Source: Tolypocladium sp. Sup5 PDA-1 (Eukaryota; Ascomycota; Sordariomycetes; Hypocreales; Ophiocordycipitaceae). From it: DNA of 64,000 nucleotides. The stretch spans positions 248,001 to 312,000 of the forward strand of contig JPHH03000028.1 of the NCBI GenBank assembly GCA_000750105.3, written 5' to 3'. The position numbers were made by a program, and so were the translations under genes. The stretch's first letter is position 1. Every line of letters begins with the position of its first letter. The notes below the pieces were generated by a model that was given only the letters and a program-made list of their open reading frames with translations, was not told where the DNA came from and ran no database searches. Below are positions 23,011-34,137 of this stretch, one piece after another.

Positions 23011-23469
23011 ATGGCAATTGATCACACCGGCGTCTACGTCCCCGAGGCCAAGGCCAAGGAATGCCTTCGAGTATATCTTGAGGCACTGAAGCCGCTCGGT
23101 TATGAGCTCCGTCAGCAGCACGGCGAGTTCGTCTTCGGCCTCGGATCGTCGCATGACGTCGTGGTCAGCGACAAAGCTGCCGACTTCTATATTTGTGGGA
23201 CCAAGAGCGTGCCCGAGACCCCAGCTCACATTGCCTTTCGGGCTAAAGGTACGACGTTGTGGCTCTTTCTCTCTACCGTGGTCATTGCTGATGAGTATTT
23301 CGGGGCAGATCGGACAACCGTTGTTGCTTTCCACGCCGCTGCCATCCAGGCCGGCGGCGAGGACAATGGCCCGCCTGGCTTGAGGCCCTACCATGCCAAC
23401 TACTACGCTGCTTTCTTCAAGGATCCGGCCGGTAACAACGTTGAAGCCGTGTGCCACGACCCCCAGTAG
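23011..23469 (+). CDS. VOC/glyoxalase-fold protein (132 aa)
   Basis: The gene has two exons: 23011-23248 and 23309-23469. The 60-bp intron (GTACGA...GGCAG) is a multiple of three and has no stop, so an unspliced reading stays open. Removing it gives AHIAFRAKDRTTVVAFHAAA, the usual second half of the fold, which supports splicing. The start at 23011 gives MAIDHTGVYVPE, whose His is the first metal ligand. The end has NYYAAFFKDPAGNNVEAVCH with the conserved Glu ligand. This small cytosolic family includes glyoxalase I-like enzymes, ring-cleavage dioxygenases and resistance proteins; the reaction cannot be deduced. It converges on the alpha/beta hydrolase gene with about 290 bp between stops. 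Confidence 0.85.
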   Translation: MAIDHTGVYVPEAKAKECLRVYLEALKPLGYELRQQHGEFVFGLGSSHDVVVSDKAADFYICGTKSVPETPAHIAFRAKGTTLWLFLSTVVIADEYFGADRTTVVAFHAAAIQAGGEDNGPPGLRPYHANYYAAFFKDPAGNNVEAVCHDPQ

Positions 23470-23756
23470 CTTGAATCGGAATGATGCGTCTGTCACTCTG
23501 GGGTTGTGCCATGGGAGATGGAGTGGAGGCGTATGGAATTGCATGTGAAGCGGAGTACTGGCCGGGCTTGGGTTGGTCCGTTTCACCAAGCATGATAGTA
23601 GAACGGTAAACATTAATATCTTGGACCGCCGTCACAATGCGGTGGTCAGTGGGCTTGACGTTCATCATCAGGTGCTGTGATTTTGTCTGGCGACATGTTT
23701 TCATGCTGAAAATTACGGTCAAGCCCGAGATGTCCTACATTTTCCGGTCTCAACCA

Positions 23757-24734
23757 TCAGAGCTCACGTAGAAACTCCTCAATGGCCTTGTTCGTCTCCG
23801 AAGCCCTCTCCAAATGAACCCAGTGGCCAGAATCGACATGAACAGTCGTCAGATTCGGCGTCCATGATGCTAACATTTGACGCTGCTGTTCCGCCGACGC
23901 CGCCGGCTCCCTGGGCACAACAAACAGCGAGGCTTGCGTGATCTTGAGGCCTTCGTATCCCACCTCGTCCGGAGAAAACCTGTTCTCGAGCCACATCTGG
24001 TACCACCGTGTCGCACCCGTGTACCCCCCCTTCTTCCCAAACGCATCCAGGTGCTTGTGCTGCAGGTCTTCCGAGTACCAAGGGCCGATGGGAACTCGCC
24101 TGTCGTTGGCGACGAACTGCTTCATCCGGCCCAGGGGGTGGAACCATTCGTTCCACAATGTCCGGTCCGCGGCAAACATCAGGCTCATGGCCGCCTCGGC
24201 GTTGTCTTCGAGCGTCTGCTGCGCGTCTCCGTGGCCAGCGATCCAGGGTATGTAGCCGAGCATCTCGAACCCCATTGCCTCCTTGGTCATGCGGTTGATC
24301 CGGTCGACTTCAAAAGGTGTCCCGAGTTTCGGAGGGCCAACGGCGAGAAACACGAGCGCCGTCCATCTGTTTGGATGGTATGCCGCGAGGCGTGATAGCA
24401 ACGTTGACCCAACATCATGCCCGATGCCGACGACTTTCGACACACTGAGGCTATCCAGCAGTTCGGAGACCTCATCGCCCATGGGTTTTAGCCTGTAACT
24501 GTCGACATCGCTGGGCTTGTCGGTTTCGCCGTAGCCCAGCAGATCACAAGCGACGATGCCATAGCCGAGGGAAGAAAAGTGGAGGATCTGGTGCGTCCAG
24601 TCGTGAATTTGCGAGGGGAACCCGTGGAGGAAGAGCAACGTTTTCTGCTGGTTTGTTGGTGGGATGTAGATGTACGAATACTTGTGCTGCTTTGACGTCA
24701 TAAACGACTGCCGTGATGGAAGCTCGAGTGTCAT
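23757..24734 (-). CDS. Alpha/beta hydrolase, epoxide-hydrolase-like (325 aa)
   Basis: Single exon. The start ATG at 24734 gives MTLELPSRQSF. The oxyanion loop is LFLHGFPSQIHDW (HGFP about 37-40). The nucleophile elbow is GIGHDVGSTLL with Asp (about 107) in place of Ser, as in epoxide hydrolases and haloalkane dehalogenases; the common form is GHDWG. The general base His is in DSGHWVHLERASE (about 304). A cap domain lies between, with several Tyr and Trp residues (WFHPLGRMKQF, WYQMWLENRF) that could supply the ring-opening tyrosines. There is no signal peptide, so it is cytosolic. It probably hydrolyses an epoxide or activated ester; substrate unknown. It diverges from the M20 hydrolase gene (556 bp apart), so the two could share a promoter region. 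Confidence 0.85.
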   Translation of the reverse strand: MTLELPSRQSFMTSKQHKYSYIYIPPTNQQKTLLFLHGFPSQIHDWTHQILHFSSLGYGIVACDLLGYGETDKPSDVDSYRLKPMGDEVSELLDSLSVSKVVGIGHDVGSTLLSRLAAYHPNRWTALVFLAVGPPKLGTPFEVDRINRMTKEAMGFEMLGYIPWIAGHGDAQQTLEDNAEAAMSLMFAADRTLWNEWFHPLGRMKQFVANDRRVPIGPWYSEDLQHKHLDAFGKKGGYTGATRWYQMWLENRFSPDEVGYEGLKITQASLFVVPREPAASAEQQRQMLASWTPNLTTVHVDSGHWVHLERASETNKAIEEFLREL

Positions 24735-25290
24735 GATGGGTATCACTGTTATTCTGGACGGGTGCAAAGACAACGTAGATATTCACAGCTGCTCAGACAG
24801 CGCAGGGCCGACAGTCGCTTTTATACAGGTACAGCTCGTCAACACAGTTTTAAGGCGGGGAGTTTTCGGAGCATTCTAGCAGCAACGCGTCATGGTGGAC
24901 TTTACTGCGGCGTCAGCGCTGGCCTTGGGAAACATGAGGCATGACGGAGCAAGGGCGGCTCTGACAATGTCGAAGCGGTGACAAGGCAAATGAGCCCCTT
25001 TGAAGAACCACGGCGATATCGGTAGGATTGATGGATGGGGTTGAGAAACATCCACACAAAGCCGCCGCGGAATGCTGCCCCGAGAGGGCGCATTTACAGG
25101 TGTTTGTTGGATGTGCGACGCCGGTGCGGGCACTGCGGGGCATCCAGTCGGTCCCCTTCGCTCTCCTAGAGTCATTCATCACGCACCAGCGATCACCTCA
25201 GTTCATCCGTCAAGTCACCTAGATGCTTCCAGTTGAGGGACGTCCAATAGTCGACCACGGGTAATTTCGTACGACTTGGCCCGTCGAACA

Positions 25291-26860
25291 ATGCGTTTCT
25301 CCCTTAGATCTGCAGCCTCGCTTCCTGAGCGATTCAGGCGGCTCTTCTCCTCTGCCGTTCGCGATGCGCCGCCATCTGGCCTCAAGATCAACCCCGACAG
25401 ACTCTGCGAGACACTGCACCATACATGTCAATGGGGCGCAGCGCATCGATATGGCAGGTCAGCTACCACAGGCCGCTGATGCTTATCTCTCCCTTGCCGC
25501 GATCGAACATCCTTGCGTGAGAATCGACTGACGCAGAAACAGCCATCTCACACAGACAGGCATGGCGAGGTTAGCTTTGACAGATGACGACGCCCGTGTA
25601 CGGCGCTGGTTTGCCGAAGAAACCAAGAACCTGGGCTGCCATCTCACCGTTGATCAGATGGGCAACATGTTTGCTCGCGGCAGGGGTCAGCCGGATCAAA
25701 GGTTCCCATGATAGCCATGGGAAGCCACCTGGACACCCAACCGCGTGGGGGCAGATACGATGGGATACTGGGCGTCATGGCCGCTGTTGAAGTTCTCCGA
25801 ACGCTGGAAGAAAACGGCTACAAGACGGCGTGCGACATCGGAGCCATTAACTGGACCAAGTGAGTCTGGCCTTGTCTCGTGCCACAACGCCGATACAATT
25901 CTGAGTGTCTACAGTGAGGAGGGAGCCAGGTTTCCCAAGTCTATGGTTTCCTCTGGCGTATGGGCGGGCGCCACCCCTCTTGAACAGGCGTGGAATCTGG
26001 CAGACGTATTTGATCCTGCCACTACCATGAAGACGGAACTTGACAGACATGGATACGCCGGGGATGTGGCTTGCTCCAGCGCAGGTTTCCCTTTAACGGC
26101 GCATTTCGAGCTGCACATTGAGCAGGGCCCCATACTCGAGCGAGCAGGCAAGAAGATTGGAGTCGTCCAAGGCGCACAATCCTACAAGTGGTTTACATTC
26201 AACGTCGCTGGCCGGGACGCTCATACTGGAACCACACCGCTGGACGCACGCAGCGATCCCATGCTGGCTTCTGCCAAGATGATTGCGTCCTCTCACGCCA
26301 TTGCCAAGAAGCTTGGAGCTATCGCATCGACGGGTATCATCAAGATACCCGCCAACTCCTCCACGAACACGATCGCCTCGCACACCAGCTTCACGTTGGA
26401 TATCCGGCACCCCGAGGATGCAGTGGTCGCACAAGTGCAGAAGCTCTGCCTCGAATCGTTTGAGGCAATCGCCAAGCAGGATGGAAAAGGCGTCAAACTC
26501 TGCTGGACGCTTGACACTGACTCGCCTGCGGTGAAATTCGACAAGGAGTGTATCCAGGCCGTGGAGGCGGCGGCGAACAATATTGTCGGGCCCGATGGCT
26601 GGGTACCCATTACCAGCGGAGCCGGCCATGACTCTGTTTATACCAACAGGCGGTGTCCGACCACTATGATCTTCGTCCCATGCAAGGACGGCGTCAGCCA
26701 TCACCCAGAGGAATACTGCAGCCCCGAAGACTGGTACTGCGTGCCTCGCCTGACAACTGCATCTGAGCTGAGCTAACATGCTTTCAGTGCCATCGGTACA
26801 CAGGCCTTGCTAGAGGCTGTGATTCATTACGACCAGATCAGATCCGACAAGAACATATGA
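25291..26860 (+). pseudogene. M20-family amidohydrolase (carbamoylase/allantoate hydrolase type) with a frameshift
   Basis: The gene has four exons: 25291-25457, 25543-25859, 25915-26733 and 26788-26860. Each join is supported: RYGSHLTQTGMARL, NWTNEEGARF and SPEDCAIGTQ. All five M20 metal-ligand segments are present: GSHLDTQ, GRYDGILG, NEEGARF, FELHIEQGP and SHHPEEYC. The first residues are Arg/Ser-rich and could be a mitochondrial presequence. Exon 2, however, cannot be read through. The first half (to MGNMFARGRG, about 25686) and the second half (from PMIAMGSHLDTQ, 25705) are in different frames, and no intron of credible size lies between. A missing G in the GGGG run at 25683-25686 would explain it (ending ARGRGSAGSKVPMIAMG). 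Either the gene is freshly inactivated or this is a sequencing or assembly error; everything else is well conserved. The family hydrolyses N-carbamoyl amino acids, ureidopropionate or allantoate. Confidence 0.8.
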
Positions 26861-27198
26861 AGGAGCAATCTACCGGAGCCATGTTCCATCGCCCGGTTGG
26901 CAACGTCACGGCGACTGTCGGAGCTTCAAGCCACTGGACTGGCCAGTTCGCTTTAGATTGTGTACAGCATGCGCTATTTACAATTTGATGTACATGGCCG
27001 GTTTTACTGTCGACGCGTATTGACTCTTAAGACCAACGGCAGTGAGCATCTTGTGAGGCGCCAACTCGCCGCCCAAGCCCACCTTCATGTTACCAAATTC
27101 CTTGCTCGAGACATGGGCACCTGAATCTGTTGACTTTGTTTCTGTCTGTAATGAGAGCACCTGATAACCAGTTCTAAATTGCTTCCATATCATCGTCT

Positions 27199-28878
27199 TC
27201 ATTCGCACGCCAAAGCACGATACATGTTGCCATGACCAGATAGATACCCTGCCATGCCTCCATTCTCATGTACCTCCGGAGCATCCCCTCCCGAAGGCTG
27301 GATGAGGTCTTCAATCGCCCATGCCACCCTCTCAGCTCCAAGCTTGGCGCCGCCAATGTTCGGCGCGGCTGGCCCGAGCCTCAGCGATGCCAGCCTCCCG
27401 ACCAAAAACAGGGGAACTTCGTCCTTCCACATGAGGTCGTCATTCAAGCAGGGAAACCCGCCGTGGCCTTGAATGGGGTGCTTTGCAAGCATGGTCTGGA
27501 GGTACGGAAGGGATGTAAAGTTGGTCTGGATGCCCGTCGCGAAGTAGATGTAGTCAAAGGACGGCGGATTCTCGACTGGCGGATCTGTCGTCACCGTCCA
27601 AGTGCCTGTTCCGTCCTTGTCTTCGAACCTCGCGTCCAGCAGACATGTCCGCTCACAAATCTCAAGCCTGCCCGAAGCGACGTGCTTCTTCAATCTCTTC
27701 TGGAACAACGGCGTTATGCTGCCTCCCCCTCTCGCGGCCTTGATTATCTCCAGGCGCTCGCCGTCCGAGTCCGCGCTCCAGAAGCGCGCCTGCTCGGCGT
27801 TTTTGTACTTGCCCATCCACTGCAAATCGACATCAAAGTGCTTCACCCGGCACGGCCCTCTCATCATGTGCCACACCTTGGTAACTCCTCGGCGGATGGC
27901 AAGATCAGACAGCTGGGCCGAGGTGAGGCCACCGCCAACTATGAGGACATTGGTTGACCGCTTCGCATTCATCCTTTCTTGGATTGTTGGGTCGGGGAAC
28001 TCCTTGATTTGCATGCTATGGCAAGCCTGGCGCAGCATGCCCACATCCATGGACATGGACGGGAGATGGGGGATCTCTGGAACATTTGCGGGACCAACGG
28101 CGAGGACAACGGCTTTGGCATAGCGCAATGTTGAGTTTGAGGTGACGGTGAACAGCTTCTGGTCGTTGATAGAAACGCCCTTGACCACGCCGTAGTCAAT
28201 GTCCTGTAGGATTTCCTTTCTAACGAGGTTCGACTCCAGGTCGTATCGCTGGGCGACTTCCTGGCAATGGTCGCAAAAGAGTGACTGCGAAGGGGTGAAG
28301 TAGTCATTTCGCTCTCGGAGGTTGATGGCTACTCTGGCCTCTTGCCTGTGACTTGTGATTAGCTGCCGCTCATGTAAAGCCCCAAGACCATTGGACGCTC
28401 ACTTCTTCCCACAAGCTCGATTACCCGCCATCTTCTTCTTCGCGTGCTTCGACATCTCCTTTCCCACGCAGTTTTTAATCTCAACGAGCTCGCCGGCGCG
28501 CTCCTCGGCATAGGCATGGGCCAGGAGCGAATCTCTATCCAGTGGGTCGACATGCCACAGCATGGGGCTGCGAAGGTGAGAGATGTCGTAGGTGCTGAAG
28601 AGGTTCTTCCATCGGCTGAGCCAGTTGTCATCCGTGGCATCCAAAACGAGCATGGAATACTCGGGTCGCGCGGCGTGCTTGCCGGAGGATATCTTACCGC
28701 TCCGGACGTTCTTGAGGGTTACCTTGTTTCCATACTTGCCGATCCAGTGATATCTGCGATGCTCCTCATCTGTAAAAAGCGCAGCTGGAGTGTGCTCCCT
28801 CAATCGGGCTGCGGTGGAGAGTCCACAGGGACCAGCTCCAACAATGATCACATCGTATACCTCCTCCGTTGCCTTCAT
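27199..28878 (-). CDS. Flavin-dependent monooxygenase, FMO/N-hydroxylase-like (540 aa)
   Basis: The gene has two exons: 28878-28403 and 28345-27199. The intron begins GTGAGC and ends TCACAG, and the join gives GKKQEARVAINLRE. The first Rossmann motif is DVIIVGAGPCGLSTA (9-23, FAD). A second is NVLIVGGGLTSAQL (291-304), for NADPH in FMO-type enzymes. YIYFATGIQTNF, near residue 430, is the usual ATG motif before the C-terminal FAD contact. No signal peptide. It converges with the M20 hydrolase gene and is in tandem with the carboxypeptidase gene. It probably hydroxylates or N-oxygenates a small molecule using O2 and NADPH; substrate unknown. Proteins of this architecture are often annotated as L-ornithine or lysine N-monooxygenase-like, but no siderophore genes are nearby. 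Confidence 0.8.
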
Positions 28879-29517
28879 TTTGGAGATTCTTCTTGATACC
28901 GCTGGCTGATGACTCTGCTATAGGTGAATCGAGCTTAACACAGAAGGTGTAGGGAGGCAGAACGCAAGCAAGGCATGTGAACTTGGCTGAGCAGGCGTCC
29001 AGGAAAAACAATGGCAAGACTGAAAGCGTGCAATCAATCCGGGCGATAATGATAGAGCTGCTTTGAGAACCCTGACGGGCAAATGAGGCCGAGTTGGTTC
29101 CTTCGACTGGTCGCACCTTGATGGGCGCACACGGCGGCTGGACATCAAGGTATGACGGAACGGACTGTCATCAGCATCTTGACAGGAGAAGTCCACCAAT
29201 GTCTGTTAACCAATTGAGCTCGAAGCCTCTGGTATCCCAGGCCGTCGGCCCAACTCAGCTGGCGCAATTGTCACGGCGCCTGGCCGACACCAGCCCTGGC
29301 GTCTTTGTGTGACGACTTCAGTTGACCTGAACATGCCTCGCTTAGACCTTGCGAATCATCAATGCCACATTTGGTCGTTTTCGGCGGTATCAAAGCAGTG
29401 CCAGTAATATGTACATTGTACTTGTATCACGCATCCTGAGCCTGCCACAAAGGCCGCAGCTCACATGAACACGCCTCAAATTTCGATGCGCCAAACTCTC
29501 TACGCATTCCCCAAGCC

Positions 29518-31102
29518 CTACTTCGAAATCCACTCACCAGCGAGCCATCTGTTGAGGAAATCGAGTGCCCCCTCGGGCTGATCCATAGGCGTCATGTGGC
29601 CAGCCCCAAAGATCTGCATAAAGGCAAAGTTTTTAGCAGACTTCACCTTGCCGTACTCCTGGCCGCCGTTGGCAGTGCGAAGGGGCTGTGGGGTCGCGCT
29701 GTTGAAGGCGTCATGGCCCGGCCAGTCAAGGGCGTTGGTCCAGGCCTGGTTACCGAGCCAGTTGCAAATAAAGTCGGCGTCGCCGGCGTAGATGAGAACG
29801 GGAATCTGCTCTAGCAGCTTCGGGACAGTCAGGTGGATGGGCTTCATCCAGTCGCCAGCCGAGACAAAGTTGCTGTTGATGTCGTAGTTGCAGCTCTCAA
29901 AGCCATTTACTTCGACGCCCAGCGCCTGCATGACCTCCTTCTTGTTAAGCCAGTCCGAGATGTAGCCCAGGGCGTTGTAGCAGAGGTTGCCGCCCTCGCA
30001 GTTCTTGCGCACGTCGTAGACATTCTTCCCGGTCTGCTGGTATGGCCCCAACATTGCGCTATTGCAAGACGACGTGGCACTGGAACAAGTGTCGGCGTCA
30101 CCTGAGTCATAGCAAGACTGGATCATGCTCTCGCAACCGGGCAGCGCATTGTCCATGGACTGGCAGGAGCTCTGGTCGAGGACAGCAGGGTAGCCACCGT
30201 CGCCGCAGGCCATGGGCCTGTAGTACTGGTATTGTGTCAAGGGATCCGTCAAGCCGTTTCCAATCATGGCGCTCTTGAGGTTGATGTTGCGATCGCTGTG
30301 GGAGAGGATCTCCTGAGAGAAGATGGGGATGTAATGGCCGGCGTACTGTGATTAATGGAGGTTAGCCGATGAGTCGGGCTGGGAGGTGTCTTGGGGGCGC
30401 CTCACCGATTCTCCCGCAATGTGGAACGGCTGCTTTGCGTACTGGGGGAACTGATGGAAAAAGAGAGTCAAGAGCGCGTAGACGTCCTTGCTAGCAGCCA
30501 CGGTGTTATCGACATGCTGATTGCTGTACGAGAAACCGACATTGACGGGCTGGTCGAGGAAGATGACGGAAGCGTTGCTGTTCCACGAGTAAGGATTCTG
30601 GACGACCTGCAAGTTCTCGTCGATCTTGGCTGGGCCCAGCTCCAGGAAGAGACCTGTCAAAGACGAACATCCCGGACCGCCGTTGAGCCAGAGGACCACG
30701 GGATCGTTGGCGGGATCGTTGCGGGACTCGAAGAACCCTGCCACGAACGATCAGCGATGATGAAAAGGGTTGGACTGCGCGGGTGAGAGGAAACGACTCA
30801 CAGTAGAAGAGGTGCTTGTCTGACTGTGTGTCATCAAGGTAGCCGCTGTATTGCTTGACCTTATCGACGCCCAGGCTGGAAGGATCGACTGGGTTGGCTC
30901 GCAGGTTGTAGTTTGCCAGCTTGCCGCTCCTCTGGGCCTGGACGTCAACTCCCTTGACGACATGGTCCCACCGGTCATCTGGCTTGCGGAAGTTCTGCTT
31001 GGGTTCACGGCCCACAGGCTCGGAGTTGGGCCACGACGCAAAGTCAAGGGCCAGAGCCGAAGACGCGGCGCCCAGCACGAGGGTAGAGATGGCGAAGCGC
31101 AT
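29518..31102 (-). CDS. Serine carboxypeptidase, CPY type (S10), secreted/vacuolar (486 aa)
   Basis: The gene has three exons: 31102-30802, 30737-30406 and 30345-29518. The joins give HLFYWFFESRND and HIAGESYAGHYIP. Residues 1-18 (MRFAISTLVLGAASSALA) are a signal peptide, followed by a propeptide of about 60 residues. The catalytic triad is visible: Ser about 211 in GESYAG, Asp about 402 in YAGDADFICNW and His about 461 in GAGHMTPMDQP. WLNGGPGCSS provides the oxyanion loop, and many Cys pairs in the insertion (about 257-330) match CPY disulfides. It removes C-terminal residues from peptides at acidic pH, in the vacuole or outside the cell. With 486 residues it has a shorter propeptide than yeast CPY, as in many secreted fungal paralogues. 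Confidence 0.92.
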
Positions 31103-32430
31103 GGTTGTGGTTGCTGGATGTTACGGGATGCCGATGTCGAAGTTGAAGCTGATGCTGGAGGGCAACGCTGGGCGGGCTGAGATGTGGGCAGCGGTGTGAG
31201 CTCGACGGTGGCACGGTAAAGAGAAAAGACGAAAAATGATGGTGACGGGGAGCAGGCAATGATATACAGTCACCGCAGAGGCGCAGATCATCATCCCCAG
31301 CAGGGGCGTTGCGAACTGCACCGCTGGGATGCAACGCCAACCGAGTCCATCATCATCGCGAGATTCAGTTAATAGCGCGGGGAAGCGAAGCCGAAGTCCG
31401 CGAACCGCAAGGGTCTCCAGGTCTGGAGAGGAAGGTCACTGGGTCCATCGGCCGAGTCAATGCGTATCGCGTACCAGCTGCGAGTGACTGCTGGGACAGC
31501 AACACTCGACGATGGTTTCGCAACCACGATCATCGGCGCATCGCCCTATTAAGTAGGTCTTGCCTCGGCTCTGTCGCCTCACCCGACCCAAAGGGGCAGC
31601 CGGCAAGGCACCCCATGCAGCAAACTCGCCCAGTGGGTGAGCAAGCAGGGACAAACGTCAATCGTTTGTTGGGCCATCTTCCCGCCTTGGTGGGGAGCCT
31701 TGAAGGAGAAATATCGCAATCGGCGAAAACTGCCGTCGATCTCTTGCATTTGCGGGGTGCAGTTTATTATGCAGTGCCGGTTGGCGTCACCCAAGCAGGG
31801 AACTGATTCATGCAACGAGGCACAGGGAGGCAGGCTCTGAGAAGTCCAACAAAGAATCAGCGCAGTTTTCGCCGGCGGCGCGATCGTACGTCGCGTTTGC
31901 TGCCCTACCTTGCATTGCATTTACGATCATATTTGGGGCGGCACCTGAGCGCTTCTTCTTCGGCGAGCAAAATCGTGGCCACCAAGTGAGATTTGAGCCG
32001 ATGCCTGTGGCATGAGTTGCAACTGAGATCATGGGACAACCACGCGTCCGCATCAACGTCGTGTTGGCAACTGCGCAACGTTGCAAGGCTAATATCGGCG
32101 TAAAATAATTGCTAGTGGTCATCGAAGAATCGACGAGTATGGCTCCGCCCACCAGCTGCTGTCTGTCTGATGGCTCTGCATGCGTCGTGTGAAACCACAT
32201 GGTGCCGTTCAATTACCGACATCAGCATCGATGCCGTTGAGCCGGATAGCAGCGGCACCTGCCCTAACAAGTGCCCCATCCACAGGTTCTTTTGAGTGAG
32301 TGCAACAGGCGAATTCCCGAGGCTGCTGTGATGACGTGAATGACCCTGCGTTTCACCGTGGCTCCGGCTCCAAGCAACACCCAGTTTCCAATCCTAGAAA
32401 GCGTTGTTACTTGAACCCCGCAAGGCCCTA
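31103..32430. other. Gene-free stretch
   Basis: Promoter of the carboxypeptidase gene followed by unassigned DNA. Open frames at 31309-31806 and 32212-31808 lack motifs. No RNA gene or repeat recognised. Confidence 0.45.
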
Positions 32431-32439
32431 ATAACGATG

Positions 32440-32930
32440 TATTGCGCGAGGCCGCTGCTCCGCCTGGTGTAGCCGAAGCTCAGCGGGTAGTGCGTAACTC
32501 CTGTTCCTTGTACGAGTAGTCCGGAACACACTATTGCACCTCCTAGGTTTCGTGGTATCCCTCATCGGGCAGGGTGCCCTTGCCGCTATTAGACCGCCCC
32601 CCTTGCCGTGCCTTCTATCGCCTAGCGCCTACATATATAAACCGACCTCTATCCTCCTCCGTTAACTTATACTTTTAACTTCTCTTCTCCTCTTTCCCTC
32701 CCCTTTAGCTCTATCGGCTATCCTGCTTTCGTGCCCTATCTTTCTCTATTTCTATCTACGCTAATCCTTTATTTCGTGGACTTTTATTTCGGTTTAGAGA
32801 TAGCCTATTTTATACTCTATTCTATCTAGTACTAAGCGCTCTTCGCTATATATAATTATTCCCCTTATCGTTTAGGTTTAATACCTCTTACATCGGTCCC
32901 TTTTCTTTATAGCTAACTGGAAACCACGCC
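32440..32930 (+). mobile_element. Probable LTR-like, partly RIP-mutated repeat relic
   Basis: This block differs from its flanks. A GC-rich 5' part is followed by CATATATAAACCGACC (about 32630-32645), then a long pyrimidine tract (CTTCTCTTCTCCTCTTTCCCTCCCC), then TA-rich RIP-like sequence ending near 32920. A TATA element followed by a pyrimidine-rich leader is typical of fungal LTRs and their start regions. I cannot find matching terminal TG...CA ends, target duplications or a partner LTR in the window. Confidence 0.4.
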
Positions 32931-33266
32931 AATGGGCCTTTGGCAAGTGCGGCAACAACCAGAGGTAATAGTGGCAAATCAGTTGGGGTTTCTTGAGAAC
33001 GAAGTCAGATGCAGTATAGCAGATTCAGTTTTGCTTCCGAAATATACAGGCAAGATAGTGCCACGCCCGTGCCGGCCACCTTCATATTTATTCTCGGGAT
33101 ACCCATCGTCGTGAATCACAACTACTGGATTCGGAGGACAACTCGCTGCTAGAGGTACAGTGGGACTGGAGGAAAACATGAGTCTCTAGCGGGCGGGAAA
33201 ATGATCAAGATAATGCGATCAAAGCTGGAGCTAGTAGGTCCGTAAGCCAGGCGAGTGTATAGATGG

Positions 33267-33713
33267 TTAGAAAGGAAGATGTCCTCGGCTTCTCTCTCTA
33301 GGAACGAAGACGTATGGTGTATTATAAAACGAATACAAAGCAATAAAGGGTGTCGTATATACTTGCTCTACGCATTCCCGGAGCCTCTCAGGCGAGATAT
33401 CTTCTCTAGCAGTAACATTTATATCAAGAGCCGTCAGGGGACGCTCGTCGATGCCCTTGACTCGAAATATTTTCTTATTGAACCTTCGAATTAAAGTCCA
33501 AATCTCATCGTTATTTATACTACCTACAAGGGGCTGAATATGCGCCATCTCATCATTCCAACGCTGGTTCCAAACCCCAGGGGCGCATTGCCTGATTTGG
33601 CTGGCGGCGTTGTTGTCATATTGGCGCTCGGGGACCGCGACATTTGTCTTTGCGAGAAAGTGGCTAACTGTGGGCAATTCCTCCTCGATTTTGGCATCAC
33701 TGTGCGGTTCCAT
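33267..33713 (-). pseudogene. Truncated DUF3292-like gene, N-terminal part
   Basis: From ATG 33713 the frame runs 148 codons: MEPHSDAKIEEELPTVSHF, then NDEIWTLIRRFNKKIFRVK, then LTALDINVTAREDISPERLR and a short hydrophobic end. The Trp-Thr-Leu-Ile-Arg-Arg-Phe-Asn-Lys segment and the following Leu-Asp-Ile-Asn block match my memory of fungal DUF3292 proteins, which are much longer (several hundred residues, membrane-associated). Here the frame stops just where the membrane region should begin, so it is a 5' fragment. It lies between an LTR-like relic and a RIP-stopped gene. The family match is recalled, not searched. Confidence 0.5.
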
Positions 33714-34137
33714 GCTACTGCTGGCGCCAGTGTCTGAATTCGTGATAAGGTATTGGTGGATCAAGCGGAGTTGAGATACGCGATCAGACCGGCACAGAAC
33801 AATGCCGCGGAAGAGGCAGGAGCCAAATGCGAGCGGAGAGAACCTAATAGCACCGTACAATCGCCTCAGGAGCTGCCCCCGGCAAACTGGAGGACCAGTA
33901 TGGAGGATGTGCCCGATGAGCCGACTGTCTCTCACCATCCCAAGCGCAAGCGCATTTCTCCTGTACGACGACTTGACTTGTTGTCCCGAGTGCGCAGCTT
34001 CCATGTCAGCACAGGACGACCCTATGGGACCCCCTTGGCCGGAACCCCCTTGGCCATATAGCGGCGGGCCACCACGCTTCCCGGGAGACCCTGAAGTAAG
34101 TCGGTTGATGCTTTAGTGGGTAATACAAGTATTGTCT

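Noticed and set aside
32455..32530. tRNA A-box-like sequence (AGCTCAGCGGGTAGTGCG)
   Set aside because: No B box, anticodon stem or acceptor pairing could be formed; more likely part of the LTR-like repeat.
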